This document shows, piece by piece, positions 26,497 through 35,841 of a stretch of 64,000 bases of DNA. The notes under the pieces were generated by a model. It made no database searches. It was given only the letters and a program-made list of their open reading frames with translations, and was not told the DNA's origin. The position numbers and the translations under genes were made by a program. Position 1 is the stretch's first letter. Every line of letters starts with the position of its first letter. The stretch lies in NCBI GenBank assembly GCA_038237745.1, contig JBBRYJ010000008.1, positions 1 to 64,000 on the forward strand, in the 5' to 3' direction. Origin of the DNA: DASQEH01 sp038237745 (GTDB taxonomy: Bacteria; Actinomycetota; Actinomycetes; Propionibacteriales; Nocardioidaceae).

Positions 26497-27213
26497 TCAG
26501 TACCAGCTGTTGGACTCCCAGAAGCCCCAGGCTCCGCAGGGTGACCCGTAGCGGTCTCTGATGTACGCAAGACCCCAAGCAAGCTGCGTCGACGGGTTGG
26601 TCTGCCAGTCGGCGCCGTAAGCGGCCATCTTGTCCCCGGGCAGGGCCTGGGGAATCCCGAACGCACCCGACGACGGGTTCATCGCCGTAGGGTCCCAGCC
26701 GCTCTCGTGCGTGTAGATCTCGTCGAGGCAGGTGAACTCGGCGCTGCTCCACCCGTACTGCGCGAGCATCCCCCTGGCTATGTCCTTGGGGTCCGCGGGC
26801 GCGACCGTCTCGGTCACCCCGCCCGTGAGGTTCTGCTTCGCCACCGGAAGCGCCCGCGACTTGGCGACCCGCTGTACAGAGACGGGAGTAGGTCGGCTGC
26901 TCCCGCGGCTGACCGTGTGAGCTCCAACGTCTCCGGATGCGGACCGCTCCCGGAGCGCGGCCCGGACCGCCGGGTCGGGGCTGGCCGCGGTCGAGGCGGC
27001 CGCCTTCGCGACCACAGCACCAGTCGGGCCCTCCGCCACCGCCTTCGTGTCTGCGGAGAGGACACCGACTCCGGTCACAGCGCCCGTGGCTCCGACAACC
27101 GCGATTCCGGCAACGATGCGCCGGTCCCGCATGACCCCCGCGGCCTCGCCGGCGAGTCGGCGACCAGATCGCCTGACGGAACGTGGGGCTCGATGACGAG
27201 GGGCGTGGGACAT
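26497..27213 (-). CDS. Secreted lytic-transglycosylase-like cell-wall protein
   Basis: A 238-residue exported protein with a basic N-terminus, one membrane/signal segment (IVAGIAVVGATGAVTGVGVL), a low-complexity linker and a C-terminal lysozyme-like domain. LDEIYTHESGWDPTAMNPSSG supplies the likely catalytic Glu, and AFGIPQALPG plus LAYIRDRYGSPCGAWGFW finish the fold. It belongs to the transglycosylase/resuscitation-factor-like group that trims peptidoglycan. ATG 27213 is chosen; an in-frame start lies six codons upstream. It follows the ABC ATPase gene by 94 bp on the same strand. Confidence 0.85.
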   Translation of the reverse strand: MSHAPRHRAPRSVRRSGRRLAGEAAGVMRDRRIVAGIAVVGATGAVTGVGVLSADTKAVAEGPTGAVVAKAAASTAASPDPAVRAALRERSASGDVGAHTVSRGSSRPTPVSVQRVAKSRALPVAKQNLTGGVTETVAPADPKDIARGMLAQYGWSSAEFTCLDEIYTHESGWDPTAMNPSSGAFGIPQALPGDKMAAYGADWQTNPSTQLAWGLAYIRDRYGSPCGAWGFWESNSWY

Positions 27214-27307
27214 GCCGGACAGTGAAACCACTCCTTGGTTGACGGGAAGTCCGGACCAGCCTGGAGGAAACGCCCAGGTATATCAAATTGGTAACGGTCG
27301 GTGTGAC

Positions 27308-28417
27308 TCAGTCGACATCGCGGGTGAGGTTCTCGCCAGTGGCCGGGTCGAACAGATGAAGCGAACGTGCGTTGAGATACAGATCGTCCCTGTTGCGGTC
27401 GAGAAACCTGCTGGCATACTCCGCTCGGAGGTCGAACGGCGTGTTCAGCCCTCCGCCGGAGAGCTCTCGTTCGTACTGCGCCAGGTAGTCGGGCACGTCC
27501 GGTGGCACGTCGAGGGGTATGCGGGCGTACTGCTGGTCGGTGCCCACCAGGTCCTCCATCTCCACCCGCTCTGGGCGCAGGCCCACTATCAGCTGTTCCC
27601 TGCCGTACACCCTTGCCGCCTTCTCGGGGGAGAGCCGCACCGCCGCGAACGACAGCTCGACGACGCCGGCCCTGACCGTGGCCGGGAGGAAGCTCATCGG
27701 CGGGGATCCGATGAAGCCGGCCACGAAGAGGTTGGCCGGATGCCGGTAGAGGTTGCGCGGCGTGGCGACCTGCTGGACCGTCCCCCGCTCGAGGACCGCG
27801 ACGCGGTCGCCAAGCGACATGGCCTCCGACTGGTCATGGGTGACGTACAGGGTCGTGACCCCCAGCCGCCTCTGGAGCCAGGCGATCTCCGCTCGCATCT
27901 GGCCCCGCAGCTGCGCATCGAGGTTGGACAGCGGCTCGTCGAGCAGAAGCGCTCGAGCGTCCCGCACCATGGCGCGGCCCATGGCCACCCGCTGCCGCTG
28001 GCCTCCGGACAAGATGCCGGGCTTGCGGTGAAGCACGTCGTCGAGCTCGAGCGTGCGGCTCGCGTCTCGGACGAGTGTGTCGATCTCGCGCCTGCTGAAC
28101 GCCTTCGTCAGCTTCAGCGGGAATGCGATGTTGTCGTAGACCGTCAAGTGCGGGTAGAGGGCATAGGTCTGGAACACCATGGCGACGTTCCGCTCATTGG
28201 GCGAGCGCCCGTTGGCCACCTCGCCGCCGATCAGCAGGTCTCCCGAGGTGATGTCCTCGAGTCCCGCCACGACGCGCAGGAGGGTCGACTTCCCGCACCC
28301 GGAGGGTCCCACCAGGATCATGAACTCGCCGTCAGCGACATCGAGAGTGACGCCGTCGAGCGCGGGGGTGCCGTCGGGAAAAGTCTTCACCACGTTCTTG
28401 AGCTCGATGGCTGCCAC
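27308..28417 (-). CDS. Sugar ABC transporter ATP-binding protein (MalK/UgpC/MsiK type)
   Basis: A 369-residue ATPase of carbohydrate importers. Walker A is GPSGCGKST, the Q-loop is in MVFQTYALYPHLTVYDNIAFPL, the signature is LSGGQRQRVAMGRAMVR, Walker B is ALLLDEPLSNLD and the H-loop is YVTHDQSEAM. The C-terminal TOBE/OB regulatory part includes VGLRPERVEM. GTG 28417 is preferred over one three codons upstream because AAGGGG is at a good distance. No permease or binding-protein gene is nearby, so it probably energises several sugar importers in trans, as MsiK does in streptomycetes. Confidence 0.92.
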   Translation of the reverse strand: MAAIELKNVVKTFPDGTPALDGVTLDVADGEFMILVGPSGCGKSTLLRVVAGLEDITSGDLLIGGEVANGRSPNERNVAMVFQTYALYPHLTVYDNIAFPLKLTKAFSRREIDTLVRDASRTLELDDVLHRKPGILSGGQRQRVAMGRAMVRDARALLLDEPLSNLDAQLRGQMRAEIAWLQRRLGVTTLYVTHDQSEAMSLGDRVAVLERGTVQQVATPRNLYRHPANLFVAGFIGSPPMSFLPATVRAGVVELSFAAVRLSPEKAARVYGREQLIVGLRPERVEMEDLVGTDQQYARIPLDVPPDVPDYLAQYERELSGGGLNTPFDLRAEYASRFLDRNRDDLYLNARSLHLFDPATGENLTRDVD

Positions 28418-28458
28418 CCGGCACACCCCTTACAGTGGCGCACGTCCGAGGGTCAAAT

Positions 28459-29772
28459 CTACACGGAGACATCCTCGAGCATCTCCGTCACCAACGCCGC
28501 GATGGGTGAGCGCTCGGAGCGGGTCAAGGTGACATGGGCGAAGAGGGGATGGCCCTTGAGCTTCTCGACCACCGCGACGACGCCGTCGTGTCGGCCGACT
28601 CGGAGGTTGTCGCGCTGCGCGACATCATGGGTGAGGATGACGCGCGAGTTGGCCCCGACGCGGGAGAGCACCGTGAGCAGCACGTTTCGCTCGAGTGACT
28701 GCGCCTCGTCGACTACGACGTAGGCGTCGTGCAGCGACCTGCCGCGGATGTGAGTCAGGGGCAGCACCTCCAACATCCCGCGCCCCAGCACCTCGTCGAT
28801 GACGTCGATGCTCGTGAGGGCACCAAGGGTGTCGAACACCGCCTGAGCCCAGGGCTGCATCTTCTCGGACTCGCTGCCCGGAAGGTACCCGAGCTCCTGC
28901 CCGCCCACGGCGAAGAGAGGGCGGAACACCACGACCTTCTTGTGCTGGTGCCGCTCCAGGACGGCTTCGAGCCCCGCACACAGTGCCAAGGCCGACTTGC
29001 CGGTGCCGGCCCGCCCCCCGAGCGACACGATGCCGACCTCGGGGTCGAGGAGGAGGTCAAGGGCGACCCTCTGCTCAGCCGAGCGCCCTCGTAGCCCGAA
29101 AGCCTCGCGGTCGCCACGGACCAGCCTGACCTGCTTGTCGGGGGTGACGCGACCCAGGGCGCTGCCCCGCTCCGACAGCAGCACCAGGCCGCTGTGGCAG
29201 GGCAGACCGGCGGCGGCGGGGAGGTCGAGTCGTCCGGCGGCATACAAGGCGTCGATGTCGTCGCCGGTGACCTCGACCTCGCTCATACCGGTGAAGCCGC
29301 TCTCGACGGCGAGCTCGGCGCGATACTCCTCGGCGCGTAGACCGACCGCGGAGGCCTTGACGCGCATCGGGAGGTCCTTGGAGATCAGCGTGACGTCGGT
29401 GCCCTCGCGTTGCAGGTTCAACGCGACCGACAGGATGCGGGTGTCGTTGTCGCCGTGTCGAAACCCGGTGGGAAGCGCCGAGGGGTCACTGTGGTTGAGC
29501 TCCACCCTGAGCGTGCCGCCTTGAGGTCCCACCGGTACTGGTGTGTCGAGCCGGCCGTGCAAAATCCTGAGCTCGTCGAGGCTTCTCAGCGCCGACCGGG
29601 CGAAGTAGCCAAGCTCGGGGTGGTCACGCTTGCCCTCGAGCTCGGAGATCACGACGACCGGAAGCACAACCTCGTGCTCGTGGAACCGCTTCAGCGCACT
29701 CGGATCGGCCAGCAGGACGCTGGTGTCGAGGACATAGGTCCGGACCGACGAGCGGGACGTGACGTGCTGCAC
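28459..29772 (-). CDS. phoH2: PIN-PhoH protein (PhoH2-type RNase/helicase)
   Basis: A 437-residue two-domain protein. The N-terminal PIN nuclease domain starts TYVLDTSVLLADPSAL and shows the acidic VVISELEGKRD and HGDNDTRILSVAL clusters. The PhoH ATPase domain has Walker A GRAGTGKSALALCAG, GYLPGSESEKMQPW and Walker B VVVDEAQSLE. PhoH2 proteins of actinobacteria unwind and cleave RNA. The family is usually about 430-450 residues, so the gene is complete. ATG 29772 is used. Next on the same strand is the cis-prenyltransferase gene, 100 bp upstream of it. Confidence 0.93.
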   Translation of the reverse strand: MQHVTSRSSVRTYVLDTSVLLADPSALKRFHEHEVVLPVVVISELEGKRDHPELGYFARSALRSLDELRILHGRLDTPVPVGPQGGTLRVELNHSDPSALPTGFRHGDNDTRILSVALNLQREGTDVTLISKDLPMRVKASAVGLRAEEYRAELAVESGFTGMSEVEVTGDDIDALYAAGRLDLPAAAGLPCHSGLVLLSERGSALGRVTPDKQVRLVRGDREAFGLRGRSAEQRVALDLLLDPEVGIVSLGGRAGTGKSALALCAGLEAVLERHQHKKVVVFRPLFAVGGQELGYLPGSESEKMQPWAQAVFDTLGALTSIDVIDEVLGRGMLEVLPLTHIRGRSLHDAYVVVDEAQSLERNVLLTVLSRVGANSRVILTHDVAQRDNLRVGRHDGVVAVVEKLKGHPLFAHVTLTRSERSPIAALVTEMLEDVSV

Positions 29773-29872
29773 CTGAGGCCTCCCTGACGGCCGGCTCCCC
29801 CGCCGGCGTCACCTCGACGCTACGGCGCCGGCACTAACCTCCGGTGGCGACACGCCACAGTCTCTCGGACGG

Positions 29873-30640
29873 TCAGGCGCCGTAGCGACGCTGTCGCGCG
29901 GCGTAGTCACGGATGGCCCTCAGGAAGTCGGTACGCCGGAAGTCAGGCCACATCGCCTCGCAGAAGTAGAACTCGCTGTGAGCGCTCTGCCACAGCAGGA
30001 AACCCGACATGCGCTGCTCTCCGGACGTCCTGATCACCAGGTCGGGATCGGGCTGGCCTCGCGTGTACAGGTGCTCGGCGATGTGGTCGACGTCGATGAA
30101 CTCGGCCAGCTCCTCGATAGTGGTGCCCTGCGCCGCATGCTCGTGAAGGAGGGACCGCACCGCGTCGGCCAGCTCACGGCGACCGCCGTAGGCAACGGCG
30201 ATGTTCACCGCCATCCCGTCGACGTCGGAGGTGGCGTCGGCCGCTGCCTTCAGCCGTTGCGCCGTCGCGGACGGCAGCATGTCGAGTGCTCCCACGGGGT
30301 GGATCCGCCAGCGGCCGGTCGAGGCGAGCTCGTCGACGAGCTCCTCGATCACGCGCATCAGTGGGCCGACCTCCTGGGCGGGCCGACCGAGGTTGTCGGT
30401 CGAGAGCAACCACAGGGTGACGAGCTTGACGTGGAGCTGGTCGCACCAGCCGAGGAACTCCTCGATCTTGTCCGCGCCGGCGAGGTAGCCGCCCTCCACC
30501 TCCTCGCCGAAGGCTTTGGCCCAGCGGCGGTTCCCATCGCACATGACCCCGATGTGATGCGGAATCTGGCCGGGCGTCAGCCGGCGAAGCAGCCGACGTT
30601 CGTAGAGGTCATAGGCGAGACTGCCGATCGAGGACGTCAT
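29873..30640 (-). CDS. cis-Prenyltransferase (Z-isoprenyl diphosphate synthase)
   Basis: A 255-residue undecaprenyl-diphosphate-synthase-family enzyme, extending allylic diphosphates with IPP for polyprenyl carriers. HHIGVMCDGNRRWAKAFG contains the catalytic Asp; ADKIEEFLGWC, WLLSTDNLGRP, AVAYGGRRELADAV, DLVIRTSGEQRMSGFLLWQSAHSE (split here, metal-binding and substrate residues) and EFYFCEAMWPDFR follow. The N-terminal SLAYDLYERRLLRRL matches the mycobacterial Rv1086 type, a short-chain Z-farnesyl diphosphate synthase; product length cannot be read from sequence. It is divergent from the hemolysin III gene. Confidence 0.92.
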   Translation of the reverse strand: MTSSIGSLAYDLYERRLLRRLTPGQIPHHIGVMCDGNRRWAKAFGEEVEGGYLAGADKIEEFLGWCDQLHVKLVTLWLLSTDNLGRPAQEVGPLMRVIEELVDELASTGRWRIHPVGALDMLPSATAQRLKAAADATSDVDGMAVNIAVAYGGRRELADAVRSLLHEHAAQGTTIEELAEFIDVDHIAEHLYTRGQPDPDLVIRTSGEQRMSGFLLWQSAHSEFYFCEAMWPDFRRTDFLRAIRDYAARQRRYGA

Positions 30641-30740
30641 GCTTGCCCCTCCCTGTGACGAGTCAACTGCTGTAGGCGACGGCAGAGACTCTCCTGAGGT
30701 TACCTGTGTCCGGCGCCCGTCGGCGCTCTAGTCTGGCAGG

Positions 30741-31421
30741 GTGACGACTCCAGCAGCCGAACGGCTCATGGAAGCCGCCCGCGAGATCAAACCGAAGCTG
30801 CGCGGCTGGCTGCACCTACTCACCTTCCCGGTGAGTCTTGCCGCGGGCATCGTGCTCGTGGCGCTGTCGTCCGGAGCGCGCGACCGGTTCGCGACTGCTG
30901 TCTTCGCCGTGACGTCGTCCATGCTCTTCGGAAGCTCGGCCCTCTTCCATCGTGGCCACTGGAGCCCACGGTGGCATGGCGTACTGCGGCGGCTCGACCA
31001 TTCGACCATCTTCTTGCTCATCGCCGGCACCTACACGCCCTTTGCGCTGACCTTGCTGCAAGGCAGGAGTGCACTGGTCCTGCTGTGTCTCGTATGGGGC
31101 GGTGCGCTGCTCGGCATCGCGTTCAGGGTCTTCTGGATCGGAGCACCGCGCTGGCTGTACCTGCCGGTCTACGTGGCTCTGGGGTGGTCGTCGGTCTTCT
31201 GGCTCGGTGACTTCGCCAAGACCGCCGGACCAGGCGTCTTGGCCCTCATCATCGCCGGTGGAGCGCTTTATTCCGCCGGTGGCCTGGTCTACGGGCTGAG
31301 GTGGCCGAACCCTATTCCGCGCTGGTTCGGCTTCCACGAGGTTTTCCACAGTCTGACGATCGTCGCTTTCGCCGCTCACTATGTGGGCGTCTCACTCGTC
31401 GTGTACGGAGGCGCGCACTGA
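30741..31421 (+). CDS. Hemolysin III family (PAQR/TrhA) membrane protein
   Basis: A 226-residue integral membrane protein with about seven helices, of the YqfA/TrhA branch of the PAQR superfamily. Motifs are RGWLHLLTFPVSL, SALFHRGHW with the first His, RRLDHSTIFLLIAGTYTP with the second His, and GFHEVFHSLTIVAFAAHY with the last His group. These residues form the metal site of PAQR proteins. TrhA influences membrane energetics in E. coli; the role here is not known. GTG 30741 is the start. Confidence 0.93.
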   Translation: MTTPAAERLMEAAREIKPKLRGWLHLLTFPVSLAAGIVLVALSSGARDRFATAVFAVTSSMLFGSSALFHRGHWSPRWHGVLRRLDHSTIFLLIAGTYTPFALTLLQGRSALVLLCLVWGGALLGIAFRVFWIGAPRWLYLPVYVALGWSSVFWLGDFAKTAGPGVLALIIAGGALYSAGGLVYGLRWPNPIPRWFGFHEVFHSLTIVAFAAHYVGVSLVVYGGAH

Positions 31422-31508
31422 TCGTCCAACACGGGTGCGGTTCGACCCCCCCGTCCCGGGTGCACCGGCGGCTGTCGTCGGTGGCGCGACCTCGGTACCG
31501 GGGCTGTC

Positions 31509-33497
31509 TCAGGAGAGCTCGCCCGGCGACGTGACCGGAAGATCGCAGACGAAGTCGTGGCAGAGGTACGCCGCCGACGAGCCGTCGACGAGACCGCGGT
31601 CCGCGAGAAGCGCCACGGTCGGGTTTTCGGGAGACCCCTGCGCCACCACCACGCCGGGATGCGGCAGTCGGTAGGCCGCCTTGACCAGGTCCATCCGGCC
31701 GGGGTCGGCTTCGGCGCCCACAACAGCCACCTGGCGGGGCCCGTCCAGCAACGCCTCGGTCACGGCGAGCGTATGTCCGGCGAAGCGCGGCGCTTGCTCT
31801 GCCAGCGGTGAAAGCGTCCCGAGCAGCGCCTCCGCATCGCGCCGGTAGTCGTCGTCACCCGTCAGCGCCGCCATGGCAACCAGCACACCTGCGGTCATCG
31901 ACTGCCCCGACGGTGTCGCGTTGTCCGTGGGGTCGCGAGGCCTCTTCACGAGTACCTCCGCGTCGGCGGCAGTGTCGAAGAATCCGCCGTCCCCGGACGG
32001 GAAGCGGCGCCGGATCTGGTCCACCAGCCCACGCGCACGCTCGAACCAGCTCGGCTCGCCAGTGACGCCGAACAGCGTCAGCAGAGCCTCCGCCATACAT
32101 GCGTAATCCTCCAGGACTCCGTCGGGAGCGCCGACCAGACCATCCCGCGACACACGCCCGAGCCGACCCGACTCGCTGAGGTGCACATCGATGATGAGCC
32201 CTGCGGCCGCCTCGGCAGCCTCGAGATACGTGCGGTCACCGAAGATCATCGATGCCTCAGCCAATGCCGTGATGGCGAGGCCGTTCCAGGCCGCCACGAT
32301 CTTGTCGTCGCGCGCGGGCCTCGTGCGAGTGTTCCGAGCCGCCAGCAGCCGCCTTACCAGATCGGTGTGGAGCACGGCGTCGCCGGGATCGGAGTCCAAG
32401 CGCAGGGTCGACGCCCTCCCCTCGAAGTTGCCTTCCACCCGGACTCCGAACAGCCGAGCTGCCGTTTCGCCGTCGTCCCGGCCCAGTACCTCCGTCAGCT
32501 GGTCCGCGGTCCATACGTAGTAGACGCCCTCTTCGCCGTCGGAGTCGGCGTCGAGTGCCGACGCGAAGCCACCCTCGGCGGTCAGCAGCTCAGCGAGCAG
32601 GAAGCCGGCCGTCTCGCGCGCGACTCGCCTCGGTAGCTCATCCTCCGACTGCCGGGCCCAGTGCAGGTATACGCGCAGGAGCAGCGCGTTGTCATAGAGC
32701 ATCTTCTCGAAGTGGGGGACGTCCCAGCGGTCGTCGACGCTGTAGCGGGCGAAACCGCCGGCGAGCTGGTCGTAGATGCCACCGCGGGCCATTGCCTCGA
32801 GCGTCTGCCCTGCCATTTGCATCGCCCTCTCGTCTGCGACCCGGGCGGCCCGCCTGAGCAGGAACTCGCACACCATCGCCGGAGGGAACTTCGGCGCCGT
32901 ACCGAAGCCTCCGCGGCGTCCGTCGAACTCGCGGGTCAGCTGTTCGACTGCAGCGGCAGCCACCTCGGTCGCCGCCGACGACGACCCGGGCAGCCTCTGG
33001 GCGCTCCCAAGATGCCTGACGATGTCATCGCTGATCCGGGAGACCTCTTCACGCCGCCCCTTCCAGGCATCCACCAGCGCGAGGAGGACCTGCCGGAAGG
33101 AAGGCATCCCCCGCTGAGGCTCCCTGGGAAAGTAGGTGCCCGCGAAGAACGGTGCGCGGTCGTGCGTGAGTACGCAGGTCATGGGCCAGCCTGCGTGCCC
33201 GGTCATCGCCTGCGTGGCCTCTAGATAGACCGCGTCGATGTCCGGTCGCTCCTCCCTGTCGACCTTCACGGCCACGAAGTGCTCGTTGAGGTAGTCGGCC
33301 GTCGGCTGGTGCTCGAACGACTCGTGAGCCATGACGTGGCACCAGTGGCAGGCCGCGTACCCCACCGAGAGCAGCACGGGAACGTCGCGTGCCTCAGCCT
33401 CCGCGAACGCCTCGTCCCCCCACTCGAACCAGTCGACAGGGTTGTCCTTGTGCTGGAGCAGGTAGGGGCTTGTCGCGTTCGCGAGCCGGTTCGTCAC
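31509..33497 (-). CDS. YyaL/SSP411-like thioredoxin-domain protein
   Basis: A 662-residue cytosolic protein. The N-terminal thioredoxin-like domain begins NRLANATSPYLLQHKDNPVDW and has the CxxC site in GYAACHWCHVMAHESF (residues about 48-51), with DREERPDID and AGTYFPREP following. The large C-terminal part is an alpha/alpha toroid of the six-hairpin glycosidase type (GGIYDQLAGGFARYSVDDRW, DADSDGEEGVYY). The family is conserved but its biochemical function is unsettled. ATG 33497. It is separated from the small gene upstream by 64 bp. Confidence 0.93.
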   Translation of the reverse strand: MTNRLANATSPYLLQHKDNPVDWFEWGDEAFAEAEARDVPVLLSVGYAACHWCHVMAHESFEHQPTADYLNEHFVAVKVDREERPDIDAVYLEATQAMTGHAGWPMTCVLTHDRAPFFAGTYFPREPQRGMPSFRQVLLALVDAWKGRREEVSRISDDIVRHLGSAQRLPGSSSAATEVAAAAVEQLTREFDGRRGGFGTAPKFPPAMVCEFLLRRAARVADERAMQMAGQTLEAMARGGIYDQLAGGFARYSVDDRWDVPHFEKMLYDNALLLRVYLHWARQSEDELPRRVARETAGFLLAELLTAEGGFASALDADSDGEEGVYYVWTADQLTEVLGRDDGETAARLFGVRVEGNFEGRASTLRLDSDPGDAVLHTDLVRRLLAARNTRTRPARDDKIVAAWNGLAITALAEASMIFGDRTYLEAAEAAAGLIIDVHLSESGRLGRVSRDGLVGAPDGVLEDYACMAEALLTLFGVTGEPSWFERARGLVDQIRRRFPSGDGGFFDTAADAEVLVKRPRDPTDNATPSGQSMTAGVLVAMAALTGDDDYRRDAEALLGTLSPLAEQAPRFAGHTLAVTEALLDGPRQVAVVGAEADPGRMDLVKAAYRLPHPGVVVAQGSPENPTVALLADRGLVDGSSAAYLCHDFVCDLPVTSPGELS

Positions 33498-33561
33498 GGG
33501 GTCATGCTCCGGTGGACCGACGGGTCCGGCAAGTCCCCTGCGTCCGCATCACAGCAGCGGG

Positions 33562-33813
33562 TCAGCCGGTCCGATCGTCGTCGGCCGGGTGGCGAGGTTC
33601 CTCGGTCTGGCCCGGTACGCCTGGTCGCGGCCGATCGGAATCCAACCCGGTCGCCCGCCGCTGCTTCGGGGGCATCTGAATCTTGCGCAGCTGGGTGTTC
33701 ATACTGCGCCACAGCAGGTACGTCGCCACTCCGAGCGCGATCACGAGACCGAACGCGATCCAGCCCGGCTTGACGTCGTTGGGGTTGTAGGCCAGCAAGA
33801 GCGAGGCGATCAT
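33562..33813 (-). CDS. Small single-helix membrane protein
   Basis: An 83-residue protein with one membrane helix (PGWIAFGLVIALGVATYLLW, residues 17-36) and a basic, proline-rich cytoplasmic tail. It overlaps the mca stop by 4 bp (ATGA), so it is translated in coupling with mca. From memory a small hypothetical protein sits next to mca in mycobacteria as well (Rv1083), which supports it being a real gene. Function is unknown. Confidence 0.8.
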   Translation of the reverse strand: MIASLLLAYNPNDVKPGWIAFGLVIALGVATYLLWRSMNTQLRKIQMPPKQRRATGLDSDRPRPGVPGQTEEPRHPADDDRTG

Positions 33814-34718
33814 GCCTCAATCGTCTCGCGCCGCCCGTCATACGTGGCAGCCAGGTCTCTGATGCCGGCGAACAGGTCGTCTTCTGGCAGGTCCGTGACG
33901 ACGAGCGAATCGGCGAGCTCGAAGTCCTCTGTGGGCCACGCAGCCTGGTGGACCTCGAGCGGCACGGCGAACCAGGCACCGTCCGGGTCGATCTGAGTGG
34001 CGTGGGCGATAAGAGCACGGTCCCTCACCGGGAAGTACTCGGCGCAGGGGACCTTGGTGGTCACGCGCTCCTCGTGCTCGGGGTTCGGTGCCCACTCGTC
34101 GAGCCGCTCTGCGTACGGCGACTCGAGCCCCAGGGCCAGCATCGCCTCGTGGATCGCGAGTATTCGGTCGCGGTGGAACGTGTGCTGGTAGTAGAGCTTG
34201 AGCGGCTGCCACGGCTCCCCAGCCTCCGCGTATGCCGAGGGGTCGCCGGCAGTCTTCCAGGCACTCATCGTGACCTTGTGGCACATGATGTGGTCAGGGT
34301 GCGGGTAGCCGCCGTTCTCGTCGTAGGTCGTGACCACATGCGGCTTGAACTCGCGGATGAGGCGTACCAGCGGAGCAGCGCCCTCCTCTGGCGAGACGAG
34401 CCCGAAGCATCCCGGTGGCAGGGGCGGCTTGGGGACGCCATCCGGCCAGCCCGAGTCGACGAAGCCGAGCCAGTCCTGGCGCACGCCCAGGATCTGCCGG
34501 GCGTGCTCCATCTCCTGACGACGGATCTCGGTCATGTTGGCCAGTACGTCGGGGCGGTCCATGCTCGGGTTCAGTATCGAGCCTCGCTCGCCCCCCGTGC
34601 ACGTGACCACGTGGACGTCGACTCCCTCGTCGACATACTTGGCCGTGCTGGCGGCGCCCTTGCTCGACTCGTCATCGGGGTGCGCATGTACGTGCATGAG
34701 CCGCAGACCTTCTGTCAC
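33810..34718 (-). CDS. mca: Mycothiol S-conjugate amidase
   Basis: A 302-residue zinc amidase that cleaves mycothiol conjugates so the toxin part can be exported as a mercapturic acid. The LmbE-like fold starts LRLMHVHAHPDDESSKG, with AHPDDE giving metal ligands, and GGYPHPDHIMCHKVT provides the last His. VTCTGGERGS and FVDSGWPDG match the Mca subgroup more than the deacetylase MshB. The presence of mca implies mycothiol as the main thiol, hence an actinobacterium. It is divergent from the DUF4307 gene. Confidence 0.95.
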   Translation of the reverse strand: MTEGLRLMHVHAHPDDESSKGAASTAKYVDEGVDVHVVTCTGGERGSILNPSMDRPDVLANMTEIRRQEMEHARQILGVRQDWLGFVDSGWPDGVPKPPLPPGCFGLVSPEEGAAPLVRLIREFKPHVVTTYDENGGYPHPDHIMCHKVTMSAWKTAGDPSAYAEAGEPWQPLKLYYQHTFHRDRILAIHEAMLALGLESPYAERLDEWAPNPEHEERVTTKVPCAEYFPVRDRALIAHATQIDPDGAWFAVPLEVHQAAWPTEDFELADSLVVTDLPEDDLFAGIRDLAATYDGRRETIEA

Positions 34719-34820
34719 TCGTCACCTTTGCTCGTTGGGACGTCCTCTCGAGACAATGGTGTCAGCAGCATGCAAACGCGTCGACAAGGCATCCCAGACC
34801 GCCGAGGAGGTCCAGCGCCA

Positions 34821-35201
34821 GTGAGCGACCTGATGGCCGAGCGGTACGGGGTCGGCTCACCACGTCGTCGCCGCGTCGCGCTCGGTGCTGTCGCGCTCTT
34901 CATCGTCGCGCTGCTCGGATGGCTCGGTTGGTCGGCCTGGGACCAGGCCACGAAAACGGTGGCGGGGACGATCTCGGCCTTCGATGTCGTCTCGGCGCAC
35001 CGAATCAAGGTGACCGTCGAGATCCACCGACCCGGCGGCTCCACAGCCCGGTGCACCCTGAGAGCGCAGGCATCCGACCACTCCGTCGTGGGCGAGTTGG
35101 TCGTGTCGGTGCCGGCTGGGGGCGAGTCGGACGTGCAGATCCAGACGGCGATCAGAACGGACCGCGAAGCCACCTCTGCCGACGTGACGACCTGCTACTG
35201 A
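34821..35201 (+). CDS. DUF4307 membrane protein
   Basis: A 126-residue protein starting MSDLMAERYG (GTG 34821), with GGAGG ten bases ahead. A single membrane helix (VALGAVALFIVALLGWLGW, about residues 17-35) is followed by an extracytoplasmic beta-rich domain typical of DUF4307 (VVSAHRIKVTVEIHRPGG). Members sit next to mca and greA throughout actinobacteria. The frame is open upstream but lacks family similarity. Function is unknown. Confidence 0.88.
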   Translation: MSDLMAERYGVGSPRRRRVALGAVALFIVALLGWLGWSAWDQATKTVAGTISAFDVVSAHRIKVTVEIHRPGGSTARCTLRAQASDHSVVGELVVSVPAGGESDVQIQTAIRTDREATSADVTTCY

Positions 35202-35223
35202 CTGAGCAAGATTCCGGCTCAGT
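35201..35223 (+). terminator. Hairpin at the DUF4307 stop codon
   Basis: ACTGAGC (35201-35207) pairs perfectly with GCTCAGT (35217-35223) around a 9-nt loop. It begins on the last base of the stop codon and lies ahead of greA. It has no T-tract, so it is a candidate terminator or attenuating hairpin only. Confidence 0.45.
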
Positions 35224-35304
35224 GGTGCGGTCTTGGTAGCCTCATCCTTTCCCCGTCCCTGGGTTGCAGTACCTCGGCATACCCGCCAGCAAGGAGCACG
35301 TCCC

Positions 35305-35814
35305 GTGACACACACCAGCGCCGAGAGCGCCGTCTGGCTCACCGAGGAGGCGTACGACGGTCTCAAGGCGGAGCTCGAACGCCTCAAGGGGCCCGCCCGA
35401 GCCGAGATCTCGCGCCGTATCGCGGATGCCCGCGAGGAGGGTGACCTTCGTGAGAACGGCGGTTACCACGCTGCACGGGAGGAGCAGAGCAAGGCCGAGT
35501 CCCGGATCTTCCAGCTGGAGGACATGCTGTCGCGGGCCCAGGTCGGCGAGACCCCGAAGAACGAAGGAATCGTCGAGGCCGGTATGGAGGTGACGGTCAG
35601 GTTCGCCGGCGACTCGGAGCCCGAGACCTTCCTCCTGGGCGCACGCGAGGTGCTCGCGCTGGATACCAACCTCGACGTGAGCGTCTACTCGCCGCAGTCC
35701 CCCTTGGGTGCGGCCATCGTCGGCAAGAGCCCCGGTGACTCGGCCACCTTCACCGCCCCTAACGGTAGGCAGATGTCCGTGGAGATCGTCGACGCCAAGC
35801 CGTTCAGCGGTTGA
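35305..35814 (+). CDS. greA: Transcription elongation factor GreA
   Basis: A 169-residue factor that rescues backtracked RNA polymerase by stimulating transcript cleavage. The N-terminal coiled coil with acidic tip is ISRRIADAREEGDLRENGGY; the C-terminal FKBP-like domain ends GREVLALD/SPLGAAIVGKSPGD. GTG 35305 has AAGGAG nine bases ahead and precedes the TEEAYDGLKAELERLKG start typical of the family. It stands alone between the DUF4307 gene and the convergent ilvA. Confidence 0.95.
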   Translation: MTHTSAESAVWLTEEAYDGLKAELERLKGPARAEISRRIADAREEGDLRENGGYHAAREEQSKAESRIFQLEDMLSRAQVGETPKNEGIVEAGMEVTVRFAGDSEPETFLLGAREVLALDTNLDVSVYSPQSPLGAAIVGKSPGDSATFTAPNGRQMSVEIVDAKPFSG

Positions 35815-35841
35815 GGGCCGGGTCGTACGAGACCTGATCGC

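Noticed and set aside
27214..27307. Cyclic-di-AMP (ydaO) riboswitch upstream of the lytic transglycosylase
   Set aside because: Only 94 bases separate it from the ABC gene, too short, and the conserved ydaO segments are not seen.
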